DNA of 64,000 bases from Phymatolithon calcareum (Eukaryota; Rhodophyta; Florideophyceae; Hapalidiales): positions 1,426,001 to 1,490,000 of the forward strand of contig OZ345379.1 in NCBI GenBank assembly GCA_977006965.1, written 5' to 3'. The translations under genes and the position numbers were made by a program. Below are positions 46,166-56,922 of this stretch, piece by piece. Each line of letters starts with the position of its first letter. Position 1 is the stretch's first letter. A model generated the notes under the pieces. That model did no database searches. It was given only the letters and a program-made list of their open reading frames with translations, and was not told the origin of the DNA.

Positions 46166-46223
46166 TATCTTTGAATATGAGCGCCGTCCGGGAGCTGCGG
46201 GAAATGGCGTTTTCAGTTATCTT

Positions 46224-46303
46224 CACTGGGGGAGCACGGCAGCATTTTGGCCCGAAAATTATTTGGTTTATTTGGGCCAAAATGCTGCCGTGCTCCCCCA
46301 GTG
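46224..46303. repeat. perfect hairpin with 30-bp arms
   Basis: CACTGGGGGAGCACGGCAGC... (46224-46253) pairs exactly with 46274-46303 around a 20-base AT-rich loop. It could be a hairpin RNA precursor or a fold-back insertion. Confidence 0.9.
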
Positions 46304-46641
46304 TTGTAGATTGGGCCTTTTTGCATAATTAACGTATGCACTGGTGCCCCGTGACGTCTTCCAATCCATCAAGTACGTAAACAGTTACTTTCTCATAGAA
46401 CTCATTGACAGCAATGGGAAACGAGCCCACCGAATCAAGAACTGTACCATATCATATATCATACGGTTTACACGACTTTGTCAGACACATCATGACGACG
46501 GCGTAATATCTGTGTGTCATACACTGCATGCTTGTTCTCTCTTTATTGGTTCAATTTGTTTGCATTTGATCGTATGACCAAGTCTGAGAAACTCCCTGCA
46601 TCCCATTTACCGCGCTTTCGACATACCGTTTATCACTGTCT

Positions 46642-46681
46642 AGTTTTGGTATACTGTTTTAAAAAACGGCATACCAAAACT
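46642..46681. repeat. near-perfect palindrome, 19-bp arms
   Basis: AGTTTTGGTATACTGTTTT and its partner pair at 17 of 19 positions around AA. Confidence 0.8.
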
Positions 46682-47366
46682 TCGAGGAACAGTATAAGGG
46701 TGAAAAAAATTTTGGAAAATAGTTTGACCTCACAGCTCGAACAAACCCGACTTTATACTGCTGAATCCCGCATAATATGGCCAATTAAAAACAATTCTGA
46801 CACGTATCCCGCCAGTTGAAAATCAGCAAAAGTGCGTTTTCTAGTGATATACTACTGACTTTGAGGCGTCGTATAAGTATTGTAACATTTTTGCTTTCTT
46901 TTGATAAACAAACAGCATAAAAGTCTTTCGATAGGTTATTGCAACCATGTCAATGAAATTTGGATTAGAATTTTTTACGAGGGGTGTACCGCGCTCTATA
47001 TTTCTAATGGCGACCTCGTGTTATACTGTTTTGCACATTTGGTATATCAACGCACCTTCATGAATCGTCGACGATTCAGGCGTTTTCGCAACTATTCAAG
47101 ATCTTCGAATTGGGGTGCATATGATAACAACGCGAGAGTATCAGAACAACGTCCGAAAGCACGACAACACCGGCACGAGTGATGAATGCTTGGGTCTCGT
47201 GCAAGTTCTGATTGACACCAAGTGCCGAAGCTCCGTGCGTTGCCACGGTGTGGAACACGGAACATGACTGTGGCCCAGGTCTTCGCTCTTTTTTGTGTGC
47301 TCCTAATAACGTAACGTATCACGAAGTAAAATATCCCAAACGGGATTTCCCGCAACTCCCCGGTGG

Positions 47367-47413
47367 CATCCGTATTGTGCAGTTGCCATCATGGCAACTG
47401 CACAATACGGATG
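47367..47413. repeat. perfect 47-bp palindrome
   Basis: Twenty-three-base arms (CATCCGTATTGTGCAGTTGC... and complement) flank one C. The centre is ATCAT. Confidence 0.92.
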
Positions 47414-47469
47414 GACTAGTATTTATCATAGACCAGGATACCGTACATTTCTATTAGCTGTTTGAGCCC

Positions 47470-47510
47470 ATTACACAAAGCGCCTTGATCATCAAGGCGC
47501 TTTGTGTAAT
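47470..47510. repeat. perfect 41-bp palindrome
   Basis: Twenty-base arms (ATTACACAAAGCGCCTTGAT and complement) flank one C. The centre is ATCAT. Confidence 0.92.
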
Positions 47511-48510
47511 ACATGATCATTAGGGTACTGTAACCAGGGATATTTAGGCATGTTAGGAGGTTGTACTGTATGATAGTAATTTCTCCTGCCCTCGCAATAG
47601 GTCAAAATCTGTCATTCCCTTTTCCTTTATCATAATAGCACACTTGCTTAGGAAAGTGTATGATAAACGTACAACCATGGTCAGAAATCAACGCATACAG
47701 TATGCGTCATGGGTGATCTCGGCTGCAGCCGTACAGCATGTGGGTGTAATTATATATTTTTTTCAGTAATTTAAAAGAAAAAATATCCATTTCCGGTCAA
47801 ATGCAAAATAGCTGCTACAGCATTGCGCACGTTCTGACATCCAAAAAGTTTGCGGTGCTATTATTTTGCACTTTTTATGTAACAAACACGAAATTGCTAT
47901 TTTAGGCCGCAATGTGGGTAATAGTGGGATGAAATTTCTACTACATTTTTTGACATATCCACGAAAGTGCACAGCACAAACGACCGGTGCAGCCTAACAA
48001 CCGTACATCGAGCGATGCGCTGTGCGCGCATCTAGTTTTTCTGCGCCTCTGTTATGTGGAGATTGCACTATTGGAGTGCACTAGAGTTGAGGAGGTGCCG
48101 TGATGAAGATGATCACAACTCCCGCTCATTTTCGAATTCATGACCGAAAATATGCATGGCGGTAGAATAAGTCACGTACTGTACAATGCGCTGGATCCGT
48201 TTTCAGCAATGAGCAGTCAAACGTTTTGGCACAATTCTCAATAGAAGGCCGAAAATAAAAGGTTTTTGAAGTACTAAAACTCTCAAATTAAGAATCCATA
48301 TTACTTTTATGATACAAATACCATTTCCCACGATTAGCCGTATATCCCACACCGGCTGTATAATTTCTCTGGCTCACCCGAGTGCTTCACTGCAGTGAGC
48401 AAAGCCGGCAATCTGTGCAACTCAAAACGTATACCTTCGGGTAGCTGCAGAGTTCAAACTTGTTTACGGCACGCCGAATTCATTGCGCAGGCTCGCCAAC
48501 ACCACAAGCG

Positions 48511-51500
48511 ATGGCCGGCACGGAGTTCTTCAAGACTGTAACGGGGAATTACTGGTTCTCGTTTGGCGCCTACGTGATGGTAATAGCGACCTGGAGCGCC
48601 CTAATGGGAAACGACTTCATCTCGTCGTCTTGGAAGTCTGTTCGCGATACACGCAAACGTGGTATTGTTCACCTCTGCTTCGTGACTGTTCCGATGGCGT
48701 ACATGCCTGTCTACATGTTCTTCCAGTTCAAGACCGGCGACTATAACGAGATGAATTCAGGTCTGGTGGCACTCATGTTTGCACTTCTTCACATGTCGCG
48801 GACGATCTGGGGCCTTTGGCAGCTGCAGATATTCAGGGAATGGTTTATAGAGTCGCGGAAGTCCATGGTGTCACTCGGGTACAGCATGAAGCAGGACGAC
48901 AAAGGCGATGATGGGGACGGTTCGGGTGAAGACTCCTTGATGAAGCGAATTAACGAAGAAGCTGATGAAGTGGAAGTTAACGATTTAATAGTCGACAACA
49001 GGCTTACGGAGGGCGAGGTGCAATGCCGCCTTCGATTTCTTTCAACTGAGGAGAGAAAGGAGCTTGAAACAAGTCCATTCCTGAAGAGAATCGGGAGTCA
49101 AATGTGGTTCACGTTGCGACGTGCTCTACTCTTGCCTCTACTTCTCTGGTCGATCGTAAAAACACGATCCAAGTCTCGTACTCGTCGGGGACTCCGTATG
49201 GAACCCAAAGAGCCGGAGGAGATTTGGCTCCGTTGGGCCACTCTTCTCGTTGCACACGCCTTGCCTGAATGGTTGTCGGACATGAAGAAAGCACGCAGCG
49301 GAGAATCACAGGACGGTAATGGAGAGAGCTACGAGAATGTTCGAGATCGCTTTGCATCAGAAGTGCTTATGAGTGCTGTTCTTCACTCTCGGAAGACTGG
49401 AAACGTATGGGAAGAAAATGGCGTGAGCGTCGATGAAAATGTTGGCCGTGGTGCAGACCATAGTTTCTTGAGCTTCGAAAAATGGAACAGCTATCCCATG
49501 CTACGCAAAGGAACGTTCAACAAGCAGGAGTTCTTCAGACATGCATGCGTAAGCGGAAAAGGTCTTCCATTCGAAATACCACATGAGCTGGCGAAAACAG
49601 ATCGGGAAGGTTTTGAACACTACAGTTATCAGAAGTTCAAAGGGAAGCTCGATCGTGCACGAGATGACATGCCGATCGAGATGGGAGAGAAAGCGATTGA
49701 GTTCGGAGTGGCGGAACTGGAATGGCTGGCGATATTCCTAAGTGTCGGTCGATGGAGCAGCGGGGTTCGCAACAAACAGGACAACGGGAGTGTGGATGAT
49801 GGGGGTGATCGTGACGATGAACTGGGTCTGCCTGCCGAGAACTTGGCGAGTCAGCTTGGATTTGCTCGTGGTGCACAGGCCTTTTATGACGTGTTGTCGG
49901 GACCGTTGTTGCGAAACGCAATTGGACGAGTTCTGTGGGGTAACAGGCAGGTCTCCGAGGTCAGCGCACATATTGACAATTGGATGGCACTGTACGTGGG
50001 AGAACAGACAGCGTATGTGGAGTCAAAGATACCCAGTGTGAAGAAGAAATGTATGGTGGATCATGTGGAAGGTACAGTGGATACAGAGGAGGTACAGGAG
50101 GAAGCGGACGAAGTTGAAGCTGTTTCTAATGCACGATTTGCGACGGAAAACGTGTGGAAGGAAAACGAAGATTTGGAAAGACAAAGATTCCTCTTGCAAC
50201 TTACAATTGTAGAGCCGGAGTTTTTGCACTTTGACAAGTCGATATCATTCATGGGTTGCAGTATGGAAAATCTACGGAGTTCATTAGCGACGTGGGCTGA
50301 ACGCAACGAAAATGCAGCTGCCATTGTTTGGGAACCGGAAATCTGCGAATCAAATGGCATTGAATTCTGCGCCAGTAATGACTTGCAGCAGCTACTTGTC
50401 AGCCTTGAAGGCAAGAAATCTTTGGAAGAACGGTTTGTGCATATGCGATTGCTGTGGGAGGTTCAAAATCATTTGCAAGAAGGACTACCACGAGAGGGGA
50501 TATCCCCCAGTCAAATGGAGGCTATGATGCTTTGCGTGCTATCATTTCCGGCAATATGCGCGAACGTACGTGAGTGGACTGGGGAAGTCGTACGCCATGG
50601 CGTTTCCGCACAGCGGGGCAGCTGTGTTATCGTGGTTGACGCCAAGAGTATTGATGCGGCATACTTCAATATTGAAAAGTATGAAGCTGTGTTCCGAGCT
50701 GTATGCGGCCCGCAAGATGTACAAGTTGTGATAAGATTTTCGAGACAAGACAACGGGTCCGCGGTATCAATTAATGCAAAGCTGCGTGTTGGGGAATCGA
50801 CTAGCGAGAGATTTTCGTGGGAAGCGTGGCGTGATGCGTTTGGAGGTCGACTGGCGGGAGCGGAAAAGTCAAAAGCGGAAATTGGGGGTGCTTCGTGGTC
50901 AGTTTGCCGGACGAGAAGAAGAATTTCGTCTGGGGTATCGTTGTTCGATGCATCTAAAGCGGGAACAGGAAGCATGAGGATGTGGGATGGATGGTTACCG
51001 ACACGATCAGATATATCCATGTATGAGATGACAAGCGGAGGATTTATTATGAAGGTGCAGAACTCCAAGCCCATCAAAGTTGAAGCAGAAATTCTTCGTG
51101 GCACAACGAGCACTTTTCATTTCCGAACTCGGATATCTGCACCGGTTTCATACGCTGATGCGGACGAGAAGTGTCTGAAACATGCGTCCCTCATTGTGGT
51201 GGAGGTTTTGCGTGGCTTTAGCGAAAGCGAAGAAGCGACAAACAGATCGCCGTTGAGAGTTGAAGATATTCGAATCCGTGCAGACCGTCTTATGGAATCT
51301 GGAAGGAGAGAAGATCGAGACGTAGCACTGACGCTATATGAAGTTGCGGTGACGGCAATGGAAGATGGTGATGCGCTCGGAAAGGCGCTTCAGATTCTAT
51401 TTCAAGGAGGTCCCAGCAGAAAAGCAGCGCAGGACGCTGTGACGCTAATCGAAGGGTTCTATATGCCTCAAAATGCGGGCAAATTGCAAGGTGCCTCCCT

Positions 51501-54500
51501 GAGGTCGATGAGAAACCAGTTTGGAGACGAGAAATGGGTGGCTCTCATTGACAAGCAATTTGAATATGTGCTGAATGAATCAATGTACGAGGCATCCGTT
51601 GCAGTGGCTTACGCCGACTTTTGTGTCGTCTTGTGCTCATTTCTAAAGGTCGGCAGAAGAGAGCGGGCCATTGCGGATCTTGCACGCTCTATTGTGCACT
51701 TCAGTAAGATATCAAAAGGCGATTATAATTTTGCGTGCAGCAAGGCATTGGTGAACACATTGGACATGTCCACGGAAGAAGGAGTTGCCATAGCGATTGC
51801 ACGGAATGAAAATGTGATGGAACATGTGGACAACTTGCGCGACCAGATGAACACAGTTGGGAGCAGAAAGCAGCATCGTGCTGCCAAGCTGTACAACCGT
51901 GCCATCGAGGAGGGCGACCATGTGTGGGCCATGAACAACATCGCACTCTTGCTGAAAACGGGCGCAGAAGGGGTTCCGGCAAACGCGCATCGTGCTGCGG
52001 AGCTGTACAACCGCGCCATCGAGGAGGGCGACGATGTGGATGCCATGTACAACCTCGCACACTTGCTGGAAACGGGCGCAGAAGGGGTTCCGGCAAACGC
52101 GCATCGTGCTGCGGAGCTGTACAACCGCGCCATCGAGGAGGGCGACCATGTGTGGGCCATGAACAACCTCGCACTCTTGCTGGAAACGGGCGCAGAAGGG
52201 GTTCCGGCAAACGCGCATCGTGCTGCGGAGCTGTACAACCGCGCCATTGATGAGGGCGACCATGTGAATGCCATGTACAACCTCGCACTCTTGCTGGAAA
52301 CGGGCGCAGAAGGGGTTCCGGCAAACGCGCATCGTGCTGCGGAGCTGTACAACCGCGCCATCGAAGAGGGCGACCATGTGAGTGCCATGTACAACCTCGC
52401 ACTCTTGCTGAAAACGGGCGCAGAAGGGGTTCCGGCAAACGCGCATCGTGCTGCGGAGCTGTACAACCGCGCCATCGAGGAGGGCGACCATGTGAGTGCC
52501 ATGTACAACCTCGCACTCTTGCTGAAAACGGGCGCAGAAGGGGTTCCGGCAAACGCGCATCGTGCTGCGGAGCTGTACAACCGCGCCATCGAGGAGGGCG
52601 ACCATGTGTGGGCCATGAACAACCTCGCAAAGTTGCTGGAAACGGGTGCAGAAGGGGTTCCGGCAAACGCGCATCGTGCTGCGGAGCTGTACAACCGCGC
52701 CATCGAGGAGGGCGACGATGTGAGTGCCATGAACAACCTCGCACTCTTGCTGAAAACGGGCGCAGAAGGGGTTCCGGCAAACGCGCATCGTGCTGCGGAG
52801 CTGTACAACCGCGCCATCGAGGAGGGCGACCATGTGAATGCCATGGTTGGACTCGCAATCTTGCTGCAAACGGGCGCAGAAGGGGTTCCGGCAAACGCGC
52901 ATCGTGCTGCGGAGCTGTACAACCGCGCCATCGAGGAGGGCGACCATGTGTGGGCCATGAACAACCTCGCACTCTTGCTGAAAACGGGCGCAGAAGGGGT
53001 TCCGGCAAACGCGCATCGTGCTGCGGAGCTGTACAACCGCGCCATCGAGGAGGGCGACGATGTGAATGCCATGTACAACCTCGCACTCTTGCTGGAAACG
53101 GGCGCAGAAGGGGTTCCGGCAAACGCGCATCGTGCTGCGGAGCTGTACAACCGCGCCATCGAGGAGGGCGACGATGTGAATGCCATGAACAACCTCGCAC
53201 TCTTGCTGAAAACGGGCGCAGAAGGGGTTCCGGCAAACGCGCATCGTGCTGCGGAGCTGTACAACCGCGCCATCGAAGAGGGCGACGATGTGAGTGCCAT
53301 GAACAACCTCGCAAAGTTGCTGGAAACGGGTGCAGAAGGGGTTCCGGCAAACGCGCATCGTGCTGCGGAGCTGTACAACCGCGCCATCGAGGAGGGCGAC
53401 CATGTGAGTGCCATGTACAACCTCGCACTCTTGCTGGAAACGGGCGCAGAAGGGGTTCCGGCAAACGCGCATCGTGCTGCGGAGCTGTACAACCGCGCCA
53501 TCGAGGAGGGCGACCATGTGTGGGCCATGAACAACCTCGCAAAGTTGCTGGAAACGGGTGCAGAAGGGGTTCCGGCAAACGCGCATCGTGCTGCGGAGCT
53601 GTACAACCGCGCCATCGAGGAGGGCGACCATGTGAATGCCATGGTTGGACTCGCAATCTTGCTGCAAACGGGCGCAGAAGGGGTTCCGGCAAACGCGCAT
53701 CGTGCTGCGGAGCTGTACAACCGCGCCATCGAGGAGGGCGACCATGTGTGGGCCATGAACAACCTCGCACTCTTGCTGAAAACGGGCGCAGAAGGGGTTC
53801 CGGCAAACGCGCATCGTGCTGCGGAGCTGTACAACCGCGCCATCGAGGAGGGCGACGATGTGAATGCCATGTACAACCTCGCACTCTTGCTGGAAACGGG
53901 CGCAGAAGGGGTTCCGGCAAACGCGCATCGTGCTGCGGAGCTGTACAACCGCGCCATCGAGGAGGGCGACGATGTGAATGCCATGAACAACCTCGCACTC
54001 TTGCTGAAAACGGGCGCAGAAGGGGTTCCGGCAAACGCGCATCGTGCTGCGGAGCTGTACAACCGCGCCATCGAAGAGGGCGACGATGTGAGTGCCATGA
54101 ACAACCTCGCAAAGTTGCTGGAAACGGGTGCAGAAGGGGTTCCGGCAAACGCGCATCGTGCTGCGGAGCTGTACAACCGCGCCATCGAGGAGGGCGACCA
54201 TGTGAGTGCCATGTACAACCTCGCACTCTTGCTGGAAACGGGCGCAGAAGGGGTTCCGGCAAACGCGCATCGTGCTGCGGAGCTGTACAACCGCGCCATC
54301 GAGGAGGGCGACCATGTGTGGGCCATGAACAACCTCGCAAAGTTGCTGGAAACGGGTGCAGAAGGGGTTCCGGCAAACGCGCATCGTGCTGCGGAGCTGT
54401 ACAACCGCGCCATCGAAGAGGGCGACCATGTGAATGCCATGTACAACCTCGCACTCTTGCTGAAAACGGGCGCAGAAGGGGTTCCGGCAAACGCGCATCG

Positions 54501-55002
54501 TGCTGCGGAGCTGTACAACCGCGCCATCGAGGAGGGCGACAATGTGGATGCGAAGACTGATCTTGCTGAGCTGCTTCATCATGGCACTAACGCCCTGGAG
54601 GCTGACCCCTCTCGTGCTCTCGAGCTGTACACGAGTGTGATCGAAACTACTGGACCCGCAGATGCAATGTACAGTCTTGCACTCTTACTGCACTTTGGCG
54701 CAAACGGCGTATCGAAAGAACCGGTTCGAGCACATGAGCTCTACACGAGTGCTATGAACGAAGCCGGTACCGGGATTTCTTATTTCAATGTACGGCATTT
54801 GGTCGACTCTGGCATTGAGGGTTTGCCAGCACAGCCTGATCGAAGAGTGAAGTTGCGAACTCGTGGGGCGGCAATGTACAGCTTGTCGAAATTACTACGA
54901 GATGGCGCAGATGGAATTCCTGCTGATCCCGTTCGAGCAGAACAGCTCCTACAGAGCGCTCGTTCTGAAACTCAAATGTCAGTGCTTGATGTGAAGTCTT
55001 GA
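48511..55002 (+). CDS. membrane-anchored Sel1-repeat protein
   Basis: The protein has 2,163 residues from the ATG at 48511 (MAGTEFFKTVTGNYWF) to TGA at 55002, without a visible intron. Three hydrophobic segments at about 14-33, 52-73 and 83-105 should anchor it in a membrane. A fourth hydrophobic stretch (LRRALLLPLLLWSIV) lies near 200. Residues ~120-1115 are acidic, helical and unrecognised. From about residue 1119 there are 23 nearly identical 38-residue Sel1-like units (AAELYNRAIEEGD...AMYNLALLL.TGAEGVPAN), then four degenerate units to the C-terminus. Sel1/TPR-type solenoids bind other proteins and act as scaffolds, often in ER-associated degradation or signalling. The partner is unknown. 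The contrast between uniform central and diverged terminal units shows recent array turnover. Confidence 0.93.
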   Translation: MAGTEFFKTVTGNYWFSFGAYVMVIATWSALMGNDFISSSWKSVRDTRKRGIVHLCFVTVPMAYMPVYMFFQFKTGDYNEMNSGLVALMFALLHMSRTIWGLWQLQIFREWFIESRKSMVSLGYSMKQDDKGDDGDGSGEDSLMKRINEEADEVEVNDLIVDNRLTEGEVQCRLRFLSTEERKELETSPFLKRIGSQMWFTLRRALLLPLLLWSIVKTRSKSRTRRGLRMEPKEPEEIWLRWATLLVAHALPEWLSDMKKARSGESQDGNGESYENVRDRFASEVLMSAVLHSRKTGNVWEENGVSVDENVGRGADHSFLSFEKWNSYPMLRKGTFNKQEFFRHACVSGKGLPFEIPHELAKTDREGFEHYSYQKFKGKLDRARDDMPIEMGEKAIEFGVAELEWLAIFLSVGRWSSGVRNKQDNGSVDDGGDRDDELGLPAENLASQLGFARGAQAFYDVLSGPLLRNAIGRVLWGNRQVSEVSAHIDNWMALYVGEQTAYVESKIPSVKKKCMVDHVEGTVDTEEVQEEADEVEAVSNARFATENVWKENEDLERQRFLLQLTIVEPEFLHFDKSISFMGCSMENLRSSLATWAERNENAAAIVWEPEICESNGIEFCASNDLQQLLVSLEGKKSLEERFVHMRLLWEVQNHLQEGLPREGISPSQMEAMMLCVLSFPAICANVREWTGEVVRHGVSAQRGSCVIVVDAKSIDAAYFNIEKYEAVFRAVCGPQDVQVVIRFSRQDNGSAVSINAKLRVGESTSERFSWEAWRDAFGGRLAGAEKSKAEIGGASWSVCRTRRRISSGVSLFDASKAGTGSMRMWDGWLPTRSDISMYEMTSGGFIMKVQNSKPIKVEAEILRGTTSTFHFRTRISAPVSYADADEKCLKHASLIVVEVLRGFSESEEATNRSPLRVEDIRIRADRLMESGRREDRDVALTLYEVAVTAMEDGDALGKALQILFQGGPSRKAAQDAVTLIEGFYMPQNAGKLQGASLRSMRNQFGDEKWVALIDKQFEYVLNESMYEASVAVAYADFCVVLCSFLKVGRRERAIADLARSIVHFSKISKGDYNFACSKALVNTLDMSTEEGVAIAIARNENVMEHVDNLRDQMNTVGSRKQHRAAKLYNRAIEEGDHVWAMNNIALLLKTGAEGVPANAHRAAELYNRAIEEGDDVDAMYNLAHLLETGAEGVPANAHRAAELYNRAIEEGDHVWAMNNLALLLETGAEGVPANAHRAAELYNRAIDEGDHVNAMYNLALLLETGAEGVPANAHRAAELYNRAIEEGDHVSAMYNLALLLKTGAEGVPANAHRAAELYNRAIEEGDHVSAMYNLALLLKTGAEGVPANAHRAAELYNRAIEEGDHVWAMNNLAKLLETGAEGVPANAHRAAELYNRAIEEGDDVSAMNNLALLLKTGAEGVPANAHRAAELYNRAIEEGDHVNAMVGLAILLQTGAEGVPANAHRAAELYNRAIEEGDHVWAMNNLALLLKTGAEGVPANAHRAAELYNRAIEEGDDVNAMYNLALLLETGAEGVPANAHRAAELYNRAIEEGDDVNAMNNLALLLKTGAEGVPANAHRAAELYNRAIEEGDDVSAMNNLAKLLETGAEGVPANAHRAAELYNRAIEEGDHVSAMYNLALLLETGAEGVPANAHRAAELYNRAIEEGDHVWAMNNLAKLLETGAEGVPANAHRAAELYNRAIEEGDHVNAMVGLAILLQTGAEGVPANAHRAAELYNRAIEEGDHVWAMNNLALLLKTGAEGVPANAHRAAELYNRAIEEGDDVNAMYNLALLLETGAEGVPANAHRAAELYNRAIEEGDDVNAMNNLALLLKTGAEGVPANAHRAAELYNRAIEEGDDVSAMNNLAKLLETGAEGVPANAHRAAELYNRAIEEGDHVSAMYNLALLLETGAEGVPANAHRAAELYNRAIEEGDHVWAMNNLAKLLETGAEGVPANAHRAAELYNRAIEEGDHVNAMYNLALLLKTGAEGVPANAHRAAELYNRAIEEGDNVDAKTDLAELLHHGTNALEADPSRALELYTSVIETTGPADAMYSLALLLHFGANGVSKEPVRAHELYTSAMNEAGTGISYFNVRHLVDSGIEGLPAQPDRRVKLRTRGAAMYSLSKLLRDGADGIPADPVRAEQLLQSARSETQMSVLDVKS
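51874..54495 (+). repeat. 114-bp coding tandem repeat, 23 units
   Basis: Units start every 114 bases from 51874 (CATCGTGCTGC...). They differ mainly at a few codons after GAGGGCGAC (CATGTG or GATGTG, then TGG, AAT, AGT or GAT). Units 9-15 (52786-53583) and 16-22 (53584-54381) form two successive 798-base blocks with the same order of variants, including the synonymous markers GAAGAG and GGGTGCA. Confidence 0.97.
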
Positions 55003-56320
55003 ATCAATAGTGCAGTTATGGTCCTGACATTGGAAGAAATAAAGAAGATTGACACTCATTTCGGGTTGGCGGGCAACAGGACTACTAATTATGTGCAGCA
55101 GAAGGCAGTTGGTCTTTCCCCGCTCCGGTTTATGTGTCCAAACTTTTGTTAAGTCTTCTAATTGATGGATATATTATGTCAGAGAATTGTGTGCACTTGC
55201 TCTAGAGAGAACTTAGTTTTCGAGTTTGTCCGATGCACAAGTGATTCTTTACAGAAATGTTGAACAAATTTGCTAGAAGGAATGAAAAAACGAATCCATC
55301 AAACCACCGTTGTCACGCTTCCGAGACAATCACAGCAGGCAACGGGTTGAGATGTACCTAGCATTGCCGCGTCGTTCAGGAGGTTACGGGAAACGACAAC
55401 TTTTTGATTTTATTTGATGTTCCAGTAGTTTTGATTTATCGAACTCTTATACATGTTTCTGAACTAGATCTGGTTCTCAAAACTCCACTACCCTCATAAT
55501 TTAGGAAAATTAATTTTGCTCGAAAATAAATTCGAAAAAATCGGAATACTTTCTATTTTTGTTTTATTGGCTGATTTGAATATCTAATTTCTACACGTGT
55601 TCTTGTACGTAACTTTTTCGCTTGCCTTCGCGCTTGCGACAAATTTGAAAACGCTTGTCTTTTACAAGCGTTCTTAGAAAAGAAACAGCAGATTTCTCTC
55701 AAATGGCCTCAAGTCCCAAACTCTATAGTGGTTGAGGTTGTAGAGAAGAATAGAAAAAATACGACGATACCATTTATTTTACAAAAATGTTTATTTATCT
55801 GCAATTGATGTTATGTGCAAAAAACGTTTGCCTTGCGAATCCAGCGTTTTTTTGAATTTTTTTGTTCAAATTTTTGTTGCATGATGACTTCATACTTCAA
55901 CTATTTTTAGTTTACATTCTACCATGACAATAGTCCTAACAGAAAGTTGAAGAAAATTGTACAACGAATAAAAAAAGAGAGCATGGCATGGCGTTAAAGT
56001 TTTGCTTTTCGATTGCCCCGGCGAGGCAGTCACTGTGTTTTCGCTTGCATTACCAGTTACGTACATTTGAAAATTATTGCTTCAAATCAGAATTCGAATG
56101 TGGTGGACTAACTGAGTATGATCAAATACTTATATGATACACCTGTCATGATTATCCCCGTTTTTTTTCCAATTTCGCGCTAAACGGAAACGGTGCGAAT
56201 CATCACGTGAGAGTGTGATGTCCCATGCATTTCAACAGTAATTTGATTATCCTACATCCGGCTTTCATCAATATCGATAAAGTCGACGTTTCCCGTAACC
56301 TCCAGCGCAGTGTCAGTATT
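55003..56320. other. AT-rich intergenic stretch
   Basis: No coding region is seen. It holds the 3' flank of the Sel1 gene and the target copy GTATT (56316-56320) of the next element. Confidence 0.5.
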
Positions 56321-56727
56321 TGTCGTCAGAAGGGCCCACTTGGCGCTTCCACGTGTTTAAAACGGAGCCAAGCCGTTTTTTGGACAACACGTGGGATTGT
56401 TAGTGACGTCTCTAACCGAGTAAGAGGATCGGCGTTCTTGCCGATCGAGAGGGTTGTGGTGGGAACTCCTCGTGAGCCACACGATGAAGCGAAATAAAGA
56501 CTAAAGTCAATTTACTTCTGAATTCCCACTTGCTCCCAAAACTGTACCGAGCCCAGGGCACGAGCAGATATATCCAAACGCGGGCTGGAATGCGTCGCCG
56601 GCGCTAGTCGCCGGCGCGCACAGCCCAAATTACACAGTTCAAATATGCCCAATAAGATCCCAGACATCACTGTAATCACGAACATCATACATATACAGCA
56701 GTGTATATGTATGTGTACGTAACGACA
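56321..56727 (-). repeat. 3' LTR of the young copia element
   Basis: The LTR is 407 bp, TGTCGTCAG...TAACGACA. It contains a GC-rich inverted motif (CGCCGGCGCTAGTCGCCGGCG) and AATAAA on the plus strand. Confidence 0.95.
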
Positions 56728-56740
56728 CTCCCTCCATTTG
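56728..56740 (-). other. polypurine tract
   Basis: The minus strand reads AAATGGAGGGAG immediately before the 3' LTR, the usual position of the plus-strand primer. Confidence 0.75.
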
Positions 56741-56922
56741 GGCTATCCTGCCCGCTCAGAAAGTGCCCGCCGTGTACGTAAATTTCTCCCCTTTTTCGAA
56801 TAACGTTCGGGTCTATATGGGCGACACCGGAACTGGCAAACGGATATAACATTCTCCCCAACACCAAAACAGTCGAAACCCGATACCGCGAACATCCTGA
56901 GAATTTCGAAATCGTTCCCACA

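Larger units (their letters stand above)
46682..48510. other. intergenic region upstream of the Sel1 gene
   Basis: No gene is recognised. It contains the two palindromes listed separately and a short one at 47691-47707. The last ~450 bases should hold the promoter of the Sel1-repeat gene. A TTG-initiated extension of that frame to 48460 is ignored in favour of the ATG at 48511. Confidence 0.45.

Noticed and set aside
51874-54495. Regularly spaced repeats suggesting a CRISPR-like array
   Set aside because: The whole 114-base unit is conserved, there are no unique spacers, and the array encodes Sel1 repeats in a eukaryotic gene.
51701-54582. Three antisense ORFs of 929-956 codons and one 650-codon alternative plus frame
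   Set aside because: They are shadows of the 114-bp coding repeat. Its length is a multiple of three and it lacks stops in these frames, so every frame stays open. Only the plus frame continues into unique coding sequence on both sides.
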